Assembly (NCBI GenBank): GCA_965217935.1
Contig: OZ244581.1
Span: 62,001-126,000 of the forward strand
Reading direction: 5' to 3'
DNA: 64,000 nt
From: JBBROS01 sp965217935
GTDB lineage: Bacteria; Pseudomonadota; Alphaproteobacteria; Acetobacterales; Acetobacteraceae
Position numbers and translations under genes: made by a program. Positions 30,170 to 40,047 of the stretch are shown here, piece by piece. Every line of letters starts with the position of its first letter. Within the stretch, counting starts at the first letter, position 1. The notes beneath the pieces were generated by a model, which did no database searches, was not told where the DNA came from, and saw nothing but the letters and a program-made list of their open reading frames with translations.

Positions 30170-31758
30170 GCGTCGTCTCCGGCGTCGTCTCCGGCGATGG
30201 ACGGGAGGGGGACGGCGCCCGCCGCCGCGGCCAGGGCGCCGCGCCGCGCCAGGGCGGTCGCCGCCTGCATGTCGGGGTGCATGTAGCGGTCCTCGTCCAG
30301 ACGCGGCGCCTCGGCCCTAAGCAGGGCGCGCACCGCTTCGAGCGGCGGGCTTGAGGCGAGCGGCGCGTGGAAGTCGCAGCCTTGCGCCGCGGCAAGCAGC
30401 TCGATGCCGATGATGGCGGAGGCGTTCTCGACCATCGGCAGCAGCCTGCGGGCGCCATGGGCTGCCATCGAGACGTGGTCTTCCTGATTGGCCGAGGTGG
30501 GGATGGAATCGACGCTGGCCGGCGCGGCGCGCTGCTTGTTCTCCGAAACCAGGGCGGCGGCGGTGACGTGGGCGATCATGAAGCCGGAGTTGAGGCCGGG
30601 CTTGGGCGTGAGGAAGGCGGGCAGGCCGGAGAGCGCCGGATCGACCAGCATGGCGATGCGGCGCTCGGACATGGAGCCGACCTCGCAGACGGCGAGCGCG
30701 ATCATGTCGGCGGCGAAGGCGACCGGTTCGGCATGGAAGTTGCCGCCCGACAGCGCCTCATTCGTATCGGAGAAGATCAGCGGATTGTCCGAGACGCCGT
30801 TGGCCTCGGCCGCCAGCGTGGCCGCCGCCTGTCGCAGCACGTCCAGGGCTGCGCCCATCACCTGCGGCTGGCAACGCAGGCAGTAAGGGTCCTGCACCCG
30901 CTCGTCGCCGAGCCGGTGCGATTCGCGGATGGCGCTGCCGGCCATCAGCGCCCGCAACGCCGCCGCGGTGTCGATCTGCCCGCGATGGCGGCGGAGCGCG
31001 TGGATGCGCGGGTCGAACGGCGCGTCCGAGCCGCGCGCGGCGTCGGTCGCGAGCGCGCCGGTGACGACGGCGGCATGGAACAGCGTCTCCGCCTCGAACA
31101 GGGCGGCCAGCGCGTAGGCCGTGGAGAACTGGGTGCCGTTGAGCATCGCCAGCCCCTCCTTGGCCCCGAGAATGGCCGGTTCCAGCCCGGCCTCGGCCAG
31201 CGCCGCCGCGGCCGGCTGGCGGCGCTGCCGGAATGCGGCCTCGCCGACGCCGAGCATCGCCGCCGTCAGGTGCGACAGGGGGGCGAGGTCGCCCGATGCG
31301 CCCACCGAGCCTTGCGCCGGAATGACCGGATGGACGCCCCGGCTCAGCATCGCTTGCAGCAGTCTCAGCGTGGGCGGCCGGATGCCCGACGCGCCCTGCC
31401 CGAGGCTCGCCAGCTTGAGCGCCATCATCAGCCGCACCACGGCCTCCGGCATGGGTTCGCCCGTCCCGGCCGCGTGGGACAGGACGATGTTGCGCTGGAG
31501 CGTCTCTAACTCGTGCGCGCCGATGCGGACGCTCGCGAGTTTGCCGAACCCGGTGTTGATGCCGTACACCGGCTCGCCCGAGGCCACGATGGCCGCAACC
31601 GTTTCTGCGCCGCGCGAAACGCCGGGCCAGCACCCGTCATTGAGGACCGCGCCGGCCCCGCGATAAACGCTTCGCCACGTCGAGAGGCTTGCCATGCCAG
31701 GCACGAGGGTCAATGCCGCCAAGGAAGCCCGTTTTCCGCTCACGGAGCTATCTTGCAT
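30166..31758 (-). CDS. hutH: Histidine ammonia-lyase
   Basis: About 530 residues. Deaminates histidine to urocanate; the catalytic MIO group forms from A-S-G in GSVGASGDLAPLSHL. Other family blocks: YGINTGFGKLASV, QDPYCLRCQPQVMGAALDVL, TSANQEDHVSMAAHGARRLL. ATG 31758 is used, but weak ribosome sites mean the start could be 31764 or a TTG/GTG about 20 codons later, near TLVPGMASLSTW, where most homologues begin. Operon with hutU. Confidence 0.93.
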   Translation of the reverse strand: MQDSSVSGKRASLAALTLVPGMASLSTWRSVYRGAGAVLNDGCWPGVSRGAETVAAIVASGEPVYGINTGFGKLASVRIGAHELETLQRNIVLSHAAGTGEPMPEAVVRLMMALKLASLGQGASGIRPPTLRLLQAMLSRGVHPVIPAQGSVGASGDLAPLSHLTAAMLGVGEAAFRQRRQPAAAALAEAGLEPAILGAKEGLAMLNGTQFSTAYALAALFEAETLFHAAVVTGALATDAARGSDAPFDPRIHALRRHRGQIDTAAALRALMAGSAIRESHRLGDERVQDPYCLRCQPQVMGAALDVLRQAAATLAAEANGVSDNPLIFSDTNEALSGGNFHAEPVAFAADMIALAVCEVGSMSERRIAMLVDPALSGLPAFLTPKPGLNSGFMIAHVTAAALVSENKQRAAPASVDSIPTSANQEDHVSMAAHGARRLLPMVENASAIIGIELLAAAQGCDFHAPLASSPPLEAVRALLRAEAPRLDEDRYMHPDMQAATALARRGALAAAAGAVPLPSIAGDDAGDDA

Positions 31759-32085
31759 AGACATCAAAGCCGGGTGCAAGCCGTTCGGACCACGGCCAGG
31801 CCCGGCGCGGGGCGGCGTTGCCGCGAATGATCCCGCGCAGCAACGGCCATCGCTGCATCGTTTCCCTCGCGCCCGAACTTGTCTGGCGCCAGTTCACCGG
31901 ATAGGCGCTCGCGAAACCGCGCAGCATCGCGATCCGCACCATGAAGCAGGACTCGGCGCCATTGGCCTCGATCCTGACTCCGAGCACGGCGCCGAACAGC
32001 GCCGTCGCCGGCCAGACCACGTTCACGATCCACAACAGCAGCCCGAGCAGCAGGGACGCGATGGAGAGGACGTGAAGCCAAGTCG
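31748..32085 (-). pseudogene. DUF4396-family membrane protein remnant with internal deletion
   Basis: Minus strand reads VPTWLHVLSIASLLLGLLLW, IVNVVWPATALFGAVLGV, then changes abruptly to IEANGAESCFMVRIAMLRGF, ASAYPVNW. The first half matches the N-terminal membrane helices of DUF4396 proteins (W-I-x-N-V-V-W-P-x-T-A-L-F/Y-G), the second their last helix (M-L-x-G-F-x-x-A-Y-P-V-N-W). The middle is gone and no start codon precedes it. It lies between hutH and the copper operon; DUF4396 genes sometimes neighbour metal-export genes (recollection, not checked). Confidence 0.55.
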
Positions 32086-32199
32086 GGACTATGCGGTCTC
32101 TTTACAGTCCAGAGACAGACAGCGACTCGCGACCAAGCCTGCCCCTCGTAGCCCTCCGCCGAGCGTGATCCGAGCTATCGGCTCATGGCTGGCCAGCCC

Positions 32200-32230
32200 T
32201 TGACCTTCCCACGTTGGCAACTCCTATCTC
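32200..32230 (+). promoter_or_regulatory. CueR-type copper promoter of copA-cueR
   Basis: TTGACC (32200-32205), 19-bp spacer TTCCCACGTTGGCAACTCC, TATCTC (32225-32230). The over-long 19-bp spacer with a partly symmetric CCTTCC element is the arrangement activated by MerR/CueR regulators through DNA untwisting. It lies 35 bp before the copA ATG. Confidence 0.7.
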
Positions 32231-32264
32231 TCGCTGCGAACCGAAAGCGCAGAAGGGAACGGAG

Positions 32265-34709
32265 ATGGATACCATCGTCGCGGAGCCGGTTGTGTCGGAC
32301 AAGAGCGAGGCTGGCGGGTCCGAACTGGATCTCGCCATCGAGGGCATGACCTGCGCGTCCTGTGTCGCTCGCGTCGAGCGTGCCATCAGCAAGGCGCCGG
32401 GCGTGTCGGGCGTGTCAGTCAACCTGGCCACCGAACGGGCCCGGGTTGAATACGACGGCAAGCCCGCCGCCGCCGCCGTGATCGAGGCCGTCGGTAATGC
32501 CGGTTACGCGGTCGCGACGCGGACGATCGACTTGGCCGTCGCCGGCATGACCTGCGCGTCCTGCGTCGGCCGCGTCGAGCGGGCGCTCAAGAAGGTTTCG
32601 GGCGTGATGGCAGCCGAGGTGAACCTGGCAACCGAGCGCGCCCGGGTGACGACGGCGGGGCAGGCCACTGCAGAGGCGCTCGCCGCCGCCGTGAGCAAGG
32701 CCGGCTACGAGGCGCGCCCGTTGCCGGAGGCCGGCGCGGCGGAGAAGGGCAGCCCTCCATCGGGCCGACGCCGCGAGCTTGTTCACGTCGTCATCGCCGC
32801 GGCGCTCTCCGCCCCATTGCTAGTGGGCATGGCCGGGCACCTGGCGGGACTGCCCTGGATGCTGCCGGGCTGGGCGCAGTTCGCGCTCGCGACTCCGGTG
32901 CAGTTCTGGCTCGGCTGGCGCTTCTACGTCGCCGGCTGGCGCGCCGTGCGGGCGGGGGCGGGCAACATGGACTTGCTGGTGGCGCTCGGCACGTCGGCCG
33001 CCTGGGGGCTGAGCGTCTACGAGCTGCTGGCCGCGCCGGTCGGGCAGCAGCCGGCGCTGTATTTCGAAAGCTCGGCGCTGATCGTCACCTTCATCCTGCT
33101 CGGCAAGTGGCTGGAGGCGCGCGCCAAGGGGCAGACCGCCGCCGCGATCAATGCCCTGACGCAGCTTCGTCCCGAGACCGCCCGGATCAGGCAAGGCGGC
33201 GTCGAGCGGGAGGCGCCGCTGGCCCAAGTCGTGGTCGGCGACCTCGTGGTGATCCGGCCCGGCGAGCGGGTCCCGGTCGACGGGCGCGTGACCGAGGGCG
33301 GCGGCAGCGTCGACGAGAGCATGCTGACCGGCGAGAGCCTGCCGGTGGATAAGGCGCCGGGGAGCAAGGTGACCGGCGGGTCGATCAATTCCGATGGCGT
33401 GCTGCTGGTGGAAACCACCGCCATCGGCGCCGAGACCACGCTCGCCCGCATCGTCCGGCTGGTGGAGGGCGCGCACGCGTCCAAGGCGCCGATCCAGCGG
33501 CTGGTGGATAAGGTGAGCGCCGTGTTCGTGCCGGTGGTGCTGGGCCTCGCTCTGCTGACCTTCGCCGCCTGGTGGGCCACGACCGGCGACCCGGTGCAGG
33601 CGTTGCTGAACGCCGTCGCCGTCATGGTCATCGCCTGCCCCTGCGCGCTGGGCCTGGCCACGCCGACCGCCATCATGGTCGGAACCGGCGCCGCGGCCCG
33701 GCACGGCATCCTGATCAAGAACGCCGAGGCGCTGGAACGCGCTCACGCGGTGACGATTATCGCCTTCGACAAGACGGGCACCCTCACCGAAGGCCGTCCC
33801 GAGGTGACGGACATCGTGCCTGCAGGCGGCTTTGATGCGGCGGAGGCGCTGCAACTCGCGGCATTGATGCAGGCCGGGAGCGAGCATCCGCTGGCCGCGG
33901 CCGTGCGCCGCCGGGCCGAGGCGGATGGGGTGAGTCCTGCCCCGGCCACGGCGTTCCGGGCGCTGGCCGGGCGCGGCGCCTCGGCGACGATCAATGGGCG
34001 GGACCTAATCATGGGCAGCCGCCGCCTGCTGGAGGAGAGTGGCCTGGTGATGGGCGGCCTGGCGCGGCAGGCGGAGGCGCTTGCGGCATCCGGACGCACG
34101 GTGTCGTGGCTGGGCGAGGTGACGCCTGGGCAACGAACACTCGGTCTGGTCGCGTTCGGCGATCAGGTGAAGCCGTCCGCGGGCGAGGCCATCGGCCAAC
34201 TCCGCGAGCAGGGCGTGCGGACGGTGATGCTGACCGGTGACGGGCAGGGCGCGGCGGACGCGGCGGCCTCGTCGCTCGGCATCGACGACGTGGTGGCCGA
34301 GGTGCTGCCCGACGGCAAGGCCGAGGCAGTGGCACGCCTGCGCGGCGAGGGCGGCGTCGTCGCTATGGTCGGCGACGGCATCAACGACGCCCCGGCGCTG
34401 GCCGCCGCCGACGTCGGCATCGCGATGTCCACCGGCACGGACGCGGCAATGAGTGCGGCGGGCATCACGCTGATGCGCGGCGACCCGCTCTTGGTCGCGG
34501 GCGCGCTCGACGTGTCGAGGCGGACCTACGCCAAGATCAGGCAGGGGCTGTTCTGGGCATTCGCCTACAATCTGGTCGGCATCCCGCTCGCCGCCTTCGG
34601 CCTGCTCAGCCCCGTGGTGGCCGGGGCCGCCATGGCGCTCAGCAGCGTCAGCGTCGTCTCGAACGCCTTGCTGCTGCGGCGCTGGCATCCGCGGGAGGGC
34701 GGGCGATGA
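32265..34709 (+). CDS. copA: Copper-exporting P1B-type ATPase
   Basis: 814 residues. Pumps Cu(I) out of the cytoplasm. Two N-terminal HMA domains each with GMTCASC (residues about 27 and 93); transmembrane segments; actuator loop TGES; CPC metal site in VIACPCALGLATPTA; phosphorylation motif FDKTGTLTEG; SEHPLAAAV (HP motif); hinge GDGINDAPALAAADVG; last-helix YNLVGIPLA and the MxxSS-like ALSSVSVVSNA. ATG 32265 preceded by AAGGGAACGGAG. Its stop overlaps the cueR start (ATGA), so regulator and pump share one copper-induced transcript. Confidence 0.96.
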   Translation: MDTIVAEPVVSDKSEAGGSELDLAIEGMTCASCVARVERAISKAPGVSGVSVNLATERARVEYDGKPAAAAVIEAVGNAGYAVATRTIDLAVAGMTCASCVGRVERALKKVSGVMAAEVNLATERARVTTAGQATAEALAAAVSKAGYEARPLPEAGAAEKGSPPSGRRRELVHVVIAAALSAPLLVGMAGHLAGLPWMLPGWAQFALATPVQFWLGWRFYVAGWRAVRAGAGNMDLLVALGTSAAWGLSVYELLAAPVGQQPALYFESSALIVTFILLGKWLEARAKGQTAAAINALTQLRPETARIRQGGVEREAPLAQVVVGDLVVIRPGERVPVDGRVTEGGGSVDESMLTGESLPVDKAPGSKVTGGSINSDGVLLVETTAIGAETTLARIVRLVEGAHASKAPIQRLVDKVSAVFVPVVLGLALLTFAAWWATTGDPVQALLNAVAVMVIACPCALGLATPTAIMVGTGAAARHGILIKNAEALERAHAVTIIAFDKTGTLTEGRPEVTDIVPAGGFDAAEALQLAALMQAGSEHPLAAAVRRRAEADGVSPAPATAFRALAGRGASATINGRDLIMGSRRLLEESGLVMGGLARQAEALAASGRTVSWLGEVTPGQRTLGLVAFGDQVKPSAGEAIGQLREQGVRTVMLTGDGQGAADAAASSLGIDDVVAEVLPDGKAEAVARLRGEGGVVAMVGDGINDAPALAAADVGIAMSTGTDAAMSAAGITLMRGDPLLVAGALDVSRRTYAKIRQGLFWAFAYNLVGIPLAAFGLLSPVVAGAAMALSSVSVVSNALLLRRWHPREGGR

Positions 34710-35170
34710 ACATCGGCGAGGCGTCCAAGACGTCCGGCGTCTCTGCGAAGATGATCCGCTATTATGAGCGCATCGGCCTGACGCCGGAGGCCGGGCGCAG
34801 CGGTTCGGGCTACCGGACCTATGACCAGGAGGCCGTGCAGACGCTCGCGTTCGTGCATCGGGCGCGTGACCTAGGTTTTTCCCTCGACGCGATCCGGCAA
34901 CTGCTCGCGCTCTGGCAGGACCGGTCCCGATCCAGCCAGGAGGTGAAACGGATCGCGCTGGCAACGGTCGCCGACCTGGATCGCAAGCGGATGGACCTTG
35001 ACGTGATGGCCCGGACGCTCCGGCATCTCGCCAACCATTGCCACGGCGACGGGCGGCCGGAGTGCCCGATCATCGACAACTTGGCCGGCATCGTCCTCAA
35101 GCAGAAGACGCCGGCCCGGAGGCGGGCGGGTTCGGACGGCATTGCACGGCCCATTGCAGGAGACCGCTAG
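34706..35170 (+). CDS. cueR: Copper-responsive MerR-family regulator
   Basis: 154 residues. Winged HTH MNIGEASKTSGVSAKMIRYY, ERIGLTPEAGRSGSGYRTYD, dimer coiled coil, and the C-terminal metal loop CHGDGRPECPII with two Cys eight residues apart, the Cu(I)/Ag(I) pair of CueR. The final 25 residues (KQKTPARRRAGSDGIARPIA) are an extra tail. Position downstream of and overlapping copA implies autoregulation from the promoter at 32200. Confidence 0.93.
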   Translation: MNIGEASKTSGVSAKMIRYYERIGLTPEAGRSGSGYRTYDQEAVQTLAFVHRARDLGFSLDAIRQLLALWQDRSRSSQEVKRIALATVADLDRKRMDLDVMARTLRHLANHCHGDGRPECPIIDNLAGIVLKQKTPARRRAGSDGIARPIAGDR

Positions 35171-35202
35171 TCGCGCCTGTGAGATCGTGGCACCCTGCCT
35201 TT

Positions 35203-36999
35203 ATGCCCGACGTTCCCACTCCCCCGCCCGAATTGGAACCTGGCGCGATCCCGCCGGAACCGCTGCAGCGCCGCAAGCAGCCCGGCGAGTTGCGCTCCGC
35301 CCGCTGGTTCGGCCCGGCCGACCTGCGCAGCTTCGGGCACCGGAGCCGGGCCATGCAGATGGGCTACGCGCCGGAGGAATGGACCGGCAAGCCGGTGATC
35401 GCCATTCTCAACACCTGGTCAGACCTGCAGCCCTGCCACGTCCACTTCAAGCAGCGAGTGGATGACGTGAAGCGTGGCGTGCTGATGGCCGGGGGCTTCC
35501 CGGTCGAGCTGCCGGCGCTCTCGGTCAGCGAAAGCTACGTCAAGCCGACGACCATGCTGTATCGCAACATGCTGGCGATGGAGGCCGAGGAGCTGCTCCG
35601 CTCGCACCCGGTCGATGGCGCGGTGCTGATGGGCGGCTGCGACAAAACCACCCCTGCCCTGCTGCTCGGCGCGACCAGCATGGACATCCCCGCCATATTC
35701 CTTCCCGCCGGGCCGATGCTGCGCGGCAACTGGCAGGGCCGCGTGCTGGGCAGCGGCAGCGACAGCTGGAAATATTGGGACGAGCTGCGCGCCGGGCGGA
35801 TCACCGACCAGGACTGGCTCGGCGTCGAAGGCGGGATCGCGCGCAGCTACGGCACCTGCATGACGATGGGCACGGCAAGCACCATGACGGCGATCGCCGA
35901 GGCCCTCGGCATGACGCTCCCCGGCGGCAGCTCCATTCCGGCGGCCGATGCCGGGCACATCCGGCTGTCGTCCGAGAGCGGGCGGCGGATCGTCGATATG
36001 GTGTGGGAGGATTTGCGCCCGAGCCGGATTCAGACCCGGGCGGCGTTCCTCAATGCCATCGCGGTGGCGATGGCGATGGGATGCTCGACCAATGCCATCA
36101 TTCACGTGATCGCCCTGGCGCGCAGGGCCGGGCAAGAGATCGGCCTCGACGATTTCGAGCGCGCGAGCAGGCGCGTGCCCGTCATCGGCAACGTGCGGCC
36201 CAGCGGGGATCGCTATTTGATGGAGGACTTCTTCTACGCCGGCGGCATCCGCGCGCTAATGCACACGATGCGCGAGCACCTTGACCTCGGCTGCCTGACG
36301 GTGACGGGCCGCGCCCTGGGCGACGGGATCGATGGGGCGCAGACCTTCAATGACGACGTGATCCGCCCCTTGAGCAATCCCGTCTATGGCGAGGGGTCGC
36401 TTGCCGTGCTGCGCGGCAACCTGGCGCCGGACGGATGCGTCATCAAGCCCGCGGCAATGGACCAGCGCTTCCTGCGGCACTCGGGTCCGGCGCTGGTGTT
36501 CGACGATTACCCGAGCCTCAAGAGCGCCGTTGACGACGAAACGCTGGAGGTCACGCCGGACCACGTGCTGGTGCTCCGCAACGCCGGGCCGCAAGGGGGG
36601 CCGGGGATGCCGGAATGGGGCATGTTGCCGATGCCGAAGAAGCTGCTGAAACAAGGCTTTCGCGACATGCTCCGGCTATCGGACGCGAGGATGAGCGGCA
36701 CGAGCTACGGCGCGTGCGTGCTGCATGTCAGCCCGGAGAGCTGGATCGGCGGGCCGCTCGCGCTGCTGCGGACCGGCGACATTGTCAGCATCGACGTGCC
36801 CGGGCGCTCGATCAGCATGGACGTTGAAAAGGACGAGCTTGGCAGGCGACGCGCTGCCTGGACCCTGCCTGCGAAGCGGTTCGGCCGCGGTTACGGCTAT
36901 ATGTTCAGCGAGCACATCCAGCAGGCCGACCAAGGGTGCGATTTCGATTTCCTGCGAACCGACTTCGGCACGGCGGTTCCCGAACCGGCAATTTACTAA
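35203..36999 (+). CDS. IlvD/Edd-family sugar-acid dehydratase (arabinonate dehydratase type)
   Basis: 598 residues. Iron-sulfur dehydratase: MGGCDKTTPALLLGATSMD and YGTCMTMGTASTMTAIAEAL supply cluster cysteines, with the first Cys in SDLQPCHVHFK. The substitution pattern and length (about 580-600) fit L-arabinonate/D-xylonate dehydratases better than branched-chain IlvD, notably the E-D-F-F-Y-A-G-G-I and GRRRAAWTLPAKRFGRGYGY end. Substrate is inferred. 32 bp after cueR, but unlikely to be functionally linked with it. Confidence 0.85.
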   Translation: MPDVPTPPPELEPGAIPPEPLQRRKQPGELRSARWFGPADLRSFGHRSRAMQMGYAPEEWTGKPVIAILNTWSDLQPCHVHFKQRVDDVKRGVLMAGGFPVELPALSVSESYVKPTTMLYRNMLAMEAEELLRSHPVDGAVLMGGCDKTTPALLLGATSMDIPAIFLPAGPMLRGNWQGRVLGSGSDSWKYWDELRAGRITDQDWLGVEGGIARSYGTCMTMGTASTMTAIAEALGMTLPGGSSIPAADAGHIRLSSESGRRIVDMVWEDLRPSRIQTRAAFLNAIAVAMAMGCSTNAIIHVIALARRAGQEIGLDDFERASRRVPVIGNVRPSGDRYLMEDFFYAGGIRALMHTMREHLDLGCLTVTGRALGDGIDGAQTFNDDVIRPLSNPVYGEGSLAVLRGNLAPDGCVIKPAAMDQRFLRHSGPALVFDDYPSLKSAVDDETLEVTPDHVLVLRNAGPQGGPGMPEWGMLPMPKKLLKQGFRDMLRLSDARMSGTSYGACVLHVSPESWIGGPLALLRTGDIVSIDVPGRSISMDVEKDELGRRRAAWTLPAKRFGRGYGYMFSEHIQQADQGCDFDFLRTDFGTAVPEPAIY

Positions 37000-37036
37000 C
37001 CAGCTTATGAATGCTGCTTGATAAAGCGTTGAAGTT

Positions 37037-38137
37037 TCAGCAACGTTCGAGCATCGTCAGTATGTCGTTCCCGACCGGGGCGACCGACATGGGCCAAAAC
37101 CGGGCCATGTCGCCGAGACCTTGCACCCCGAACGCCGCCGCCGCCGGCCATCCATCCCCGCCGATGACCGAAGGGGCGTGGAACCAGGCGACCTGATCAA
37201 CCACGCCAGCCCGGAACAGCGCCCCGGCGATTTGCGCGCCGCCTTCCACCAGCACGCGCGTAAGTCCGGCGGAACCGAGCGCCGCCAGAGCATTTGCGAG
37301 ATCGACGCCGCGCGCGGCTCCGGCGACCGGGATGAGGCGCACGCCCGCGGCTGTCAGAGCCGCTTGCTGGGCAGGGTCGGCGTCGTGCCGATGCACGATC
37401 CACGTTGGATGCTCGCTGGCCTTCGCGACCACGTTCGCCGTCAATGGCGTGCGCAGGTGGCTGTCGAGGACGACGCGCAAGTCGGGATTTTTGCGGTATC
37501 CGGGGATGCGGCAGGTCAGGGCCGGATCATCGGCTTGCACGGTGCCGACGCCGACCAGGACGGCATCGTGCCGAGCGCGAAGGGCGTGGCCGAGCCGGCG
37601 GGCTTCCGGCCCGGTGATCCACTGACTCTCGCCGGCGCTGGTGGCGATTCGCCCATCGAGCGTGGAGGCAAGCTTCAAGGTCAGCAACGGGCGCCCCAGT
37701 CGGACACGGGTCAGGAACCCGGCTTGCAGCGCCTCGGCCTCGCGCTCCAGCACGCCCGCGACGACCTCGACGCCCGCCGTCCGCAGCCGGGCCAAGCCGG
37801 CGCCCGCGACGCGCCGATCCGGGTCCCCGCATCCGACGACAACCCGGATGACGCCCGCCTCGATCAGCGCGTCGGCGCACGGCGGCGTCTGTCCGTGATG
37901 GCTGCACGGCTCAAGCGTCACGTAGGCCGTGGCGCCCCGCGCGCTCTCCCCGGCCTTTTGCAGGGCAGCCGCCTCGGCGTGGGGACGCCCGCCCGGCGCT
38001 GTCACCGTCCGGGCAACGACGCGCCCGTCGCGGACCAGGACGCAGCCGACGCTGGGGTTCGGCCAGGTGGCCCCGAGACCGCGCCGGGCCATCGCGAGGG
38101 CCGCGCGCATATGGGCGTCATCGGCCGGAGATGTCAC
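37037..38137 (-). CDS. ribD: Bifunctional riboflavin deaminase/reductase
   Basis: 366 residues. N-terminal deaminase with zinc site GGRPHAEAAAL and TLEPCSHHGQTPPCADALI; C-terminal reductase (LLTLKLASTLDGRIATSAGE, RVLVEGGAQIAGALF) that uses NADPH. Catalyses the second and third steps of flavin synthesis. ATG 38137 overlaps the nrdR stop by 4 bp; nrdR-ribD is a common alphaproteobacterial pair. Confidence 0.96.
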   Translation of the reverse strand: MTSPADDAHMRAALAMARRGLGATWPNPSVGCVLVRDGRVVARTVTAPGGRPHAEAAALQKAGESARGATAYVTLEPCSHHGQTPPCADALIEAGVIRVVVGCGDPDRRVAGAGLARLRTAGVEVVAGVLEREAEALQAGFLTRVRLGRPLLTLKLASTLDGRIATSAGESQWITGPEARRLGHALRARHDAVLVGVGTVQADDPALTCRIPGYRKNPDLRVVLDSHLRTPLTANVVAKASEHPTWIVHRHDADPAQQAALTAAGVRLIPVAGAARGVDLANALAALGSAGLTRVLVEGGAQIAGALFRAGVVDQVAWFHAPSVIGGDGWPAAAAFGVQGLGDMARFWPMSVAPVGNDILTMLERC

Positions 38138-38592
38138 TCCGCTGTTTCATCCAGGGAGCCAAGGAAGGTCTCGAAGTCCTTGGCTTCGCGGAAGTTCCGA
38201 TAGACGCTGGCGAACCGCACGTAGCCGACTGCGTCGACGTCGCGCAACGTCTCCATCACCAGTTCGCCCAACTGCTTGCTCTCGATGTCGTTCTCGCCCG
38301 ACGCTTCGAGCTGGCGCACGATCCCGTTGACGATCCGCTCGACCCGCTCCTCGCTCACCGGGCGTTTACGCAAGGCGATGCGAATGGAGCGCGCCATTTT
38401 GTCGCGGTCGAACAGGACCCGGCGGCCGTCGTTCTTCAGAACCATCAGTTCGCGCAACTGCACCCGCTCGATCGTGGTGAAACGCTGGCTGCATCCGATG
38501 CAGAAGCGGCGCCGGCGGATCGCGGCGTCGTCGTCGCTCGGGCGGCTGTCTTTGACCTGCGTGTCCGCATGGCCGCAGAACGGGCAGCGCAT
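38134..38592 (-). CDS. nrdR: Transcriptional repressor NrdR
   Basis: 152 residues. Zinc ribbon MRCPFCGHADTQVKDSRPSD with C31/C34 pair in RRRFCIGCSQRFTT, then the ATP-cone (VLKNDGRRVLFDRDKMARSI). Senses dATP/ATP and represses ribonucleotide reductase genes. 48 bp after the glyA stop, in the classic glyA-nrdR-ribD order. Confidence 0.97.
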   Translation of the reverse strand: MRCPFCGHADTQVKDSRPSDDDAAIRRRRFCIGCSQRFTTIERVQLRELMVLKNDGRRVLFDRDKMARSIRIALRKRPVSEERVERIVNGIVRQLEASGENDIESKQLGELVMETLRDVDAVGYVRFASVYRNFREAKDFETFLGSLDETAE

Positions 38593-38640
38593 TAGGCCGC
38601 CGACCGGTTCACGTCCGCGGCAGCGCCCCGAGCGGGCAGC

Positions 38641-39957
38641 TCAGCGCGCTCGCTCCATGCCTTCGTAAATCGGGAACCGGGCGCAGAGCGCCTTCACCTG
38701 CGACAGAACCTCCTGCTCCGCAGCCTCGTTGCCCTGGCTGTTCGATTTGGCCAAACCGTCCAGCACGGCGCCGATCATGATGCCGACTTCGCGGAATTCA
38801 GCGGCGCCGAACCCCCGGGTCGTTGCAGCCGGCGTGCCGAGCCGGATGCCGGAGGTGACCGCGGGCTTTTCCGGATCAAACGGGATGGCGTTCTTGTTGG
38901 CGGTGATATGCGCCCGCTCAAGGCTCGCCTCGGCTGCTTTGCCCGTCACGCGCTTGGGCCGCAAATCGACTAACATCAGGTGGCTGTCGGTGCCTCCTGT
39001 GACGATGTCGCAGCCCTGCTGCATCAGCGTTTCGGCCAGCATGCGGGCATTGTCGACGACGGCGCGCTGATAGGCGCGGAATTCGGGCCGCAGCGCCTCG
39101 CCGAAGGCTACGGCCTTGCCAGCGATGACGTGCATCAGCGGGCCGCCTTGAAGGCCGGGGAACACGGCCGAGTTGAATTTCTTGCCCAGGTCCGGATCAT
39201 TGGACAGGATCATCCCGCCGCGCGGGCCGCGCAGGGTCTTGTGCGTGGTGGTCGTCACCACGTGGGCGTGCGGCAGGGGCGACGGGTATGCGCCGGCTGC
39301 GACCAGGCCGGCAAAATGCGCCATATCGACCAGGAACAGCGCACCCACTTCGTCGGCAACGCGCCTGATCCGGGCAAAATCGATCGTTCGCGGATAGGCT
39401 GACCCGCCGGCGATGATCAGCTTCGGGCGCTCCTCTCGCGCCATGCGTTCGAGCTGGTCGTAATCCAGCAGACCGTCGTCCTCGCGCACCCCGTATTGCA
39501 GCGCCCTGAACCATTTGCCGGAAAGGTTCGGCGCCGCCCCGTGCGTGAGATGGCCGCCGGCCGCGAGGCTCATGCCGAGGATGGTCTCGCCCGGCTGGAT
39601 CAGCGCCAGGAAAGCGGCCTGATTGGCTTGCGCGCCGGAATGCGGCTGCACGTTGGCGTAGGTGCAGCCGAACAGTTTCTTGGCGCGCTCGATCGCCAGG
39701 TTCTCGGCCTTGTCCACCTCGAAGCAGCCGCCGTAGTAGCGCCGGCCGGGATACCCTTCCGCGTACTTATTGGTCAGCACCGAACCCTGCGCCTCCAGTA
39801 CGGCCGCGCTGACGATGTTCTCGCTGGCGATCAGCTCGATCCCGTCCTGCTGGCGCCGCAGCTCCGCGCCGACAGCATCGGCCAGCTCAGGGTCGGTCTC
39901 CGCGAGCGGGGCCGAGAAGAAGCGGCTCAGGCTAGTTGCAGGTGTTTGCTCATTCAT
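38641..39957 (-). CDS. glyA: Serine hydroxymethyltransferase
   Basis: 438 residues. PLP enzyme interconverting serine and glycine with folate one-carbon transfer. PLP lysine in VVTTTTHKTLRGPRGG; YAEGYPGRRYYGGCFEVDKA and NVQPHSGAQANQAAFLALI are standard. ATG 39957 with GAGGGA upstream. The N-terminus carries about 15 extra residues (MNEQTPATSLSRFFSAPLAE) relative to E. coli. Confidence 0.97.
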   Translation of the reverse strand: MNEQTPATSLSRFFSAPLAETDPELADAVGAELRRQQDGIELIASENIVSAAVLEAQGSVLTNKYAEGYPGRRYYGGCFEVDKAENLAIERAKKLFGCTYANVQPHSGAQANQAAFLALIQPGETILGMSLAAGGHLTHGAAPNLSGKWFRALQYGVREDDGLLDYDQLERMAREERPKLIIAGGSAYPRTIDFARIRRVADEVGALFLVDMAHFAGLVAAGAYPSPLPHAHVVTTTTHKTLRGPRGGMILSNDPDLGKKFNSAVFPGLQGGPLMHVIAGKAVAFGEALRPEFRAYQRAVVDNARMLAETLMQQGCDIVTGGTDSHLMLVDLRPKRVTGKAAEASLERAHITANKNAIPFDPEKPAVTSGIRLGTPAATTRGFGAAEFREVGIMIGAVLDGLAKSNSQGNEAAEQEVLSQVKALCARFPIYEGMERAR

Positions 39958-40047
39958 CGTGGGTCCCTCTTTTTGGAGCCATTCGCCCTGGCGTATGCCG
40001 CTTATATGGGCCGGCTGAGCGGTCGGCTATAACATACCCACCTTTCA

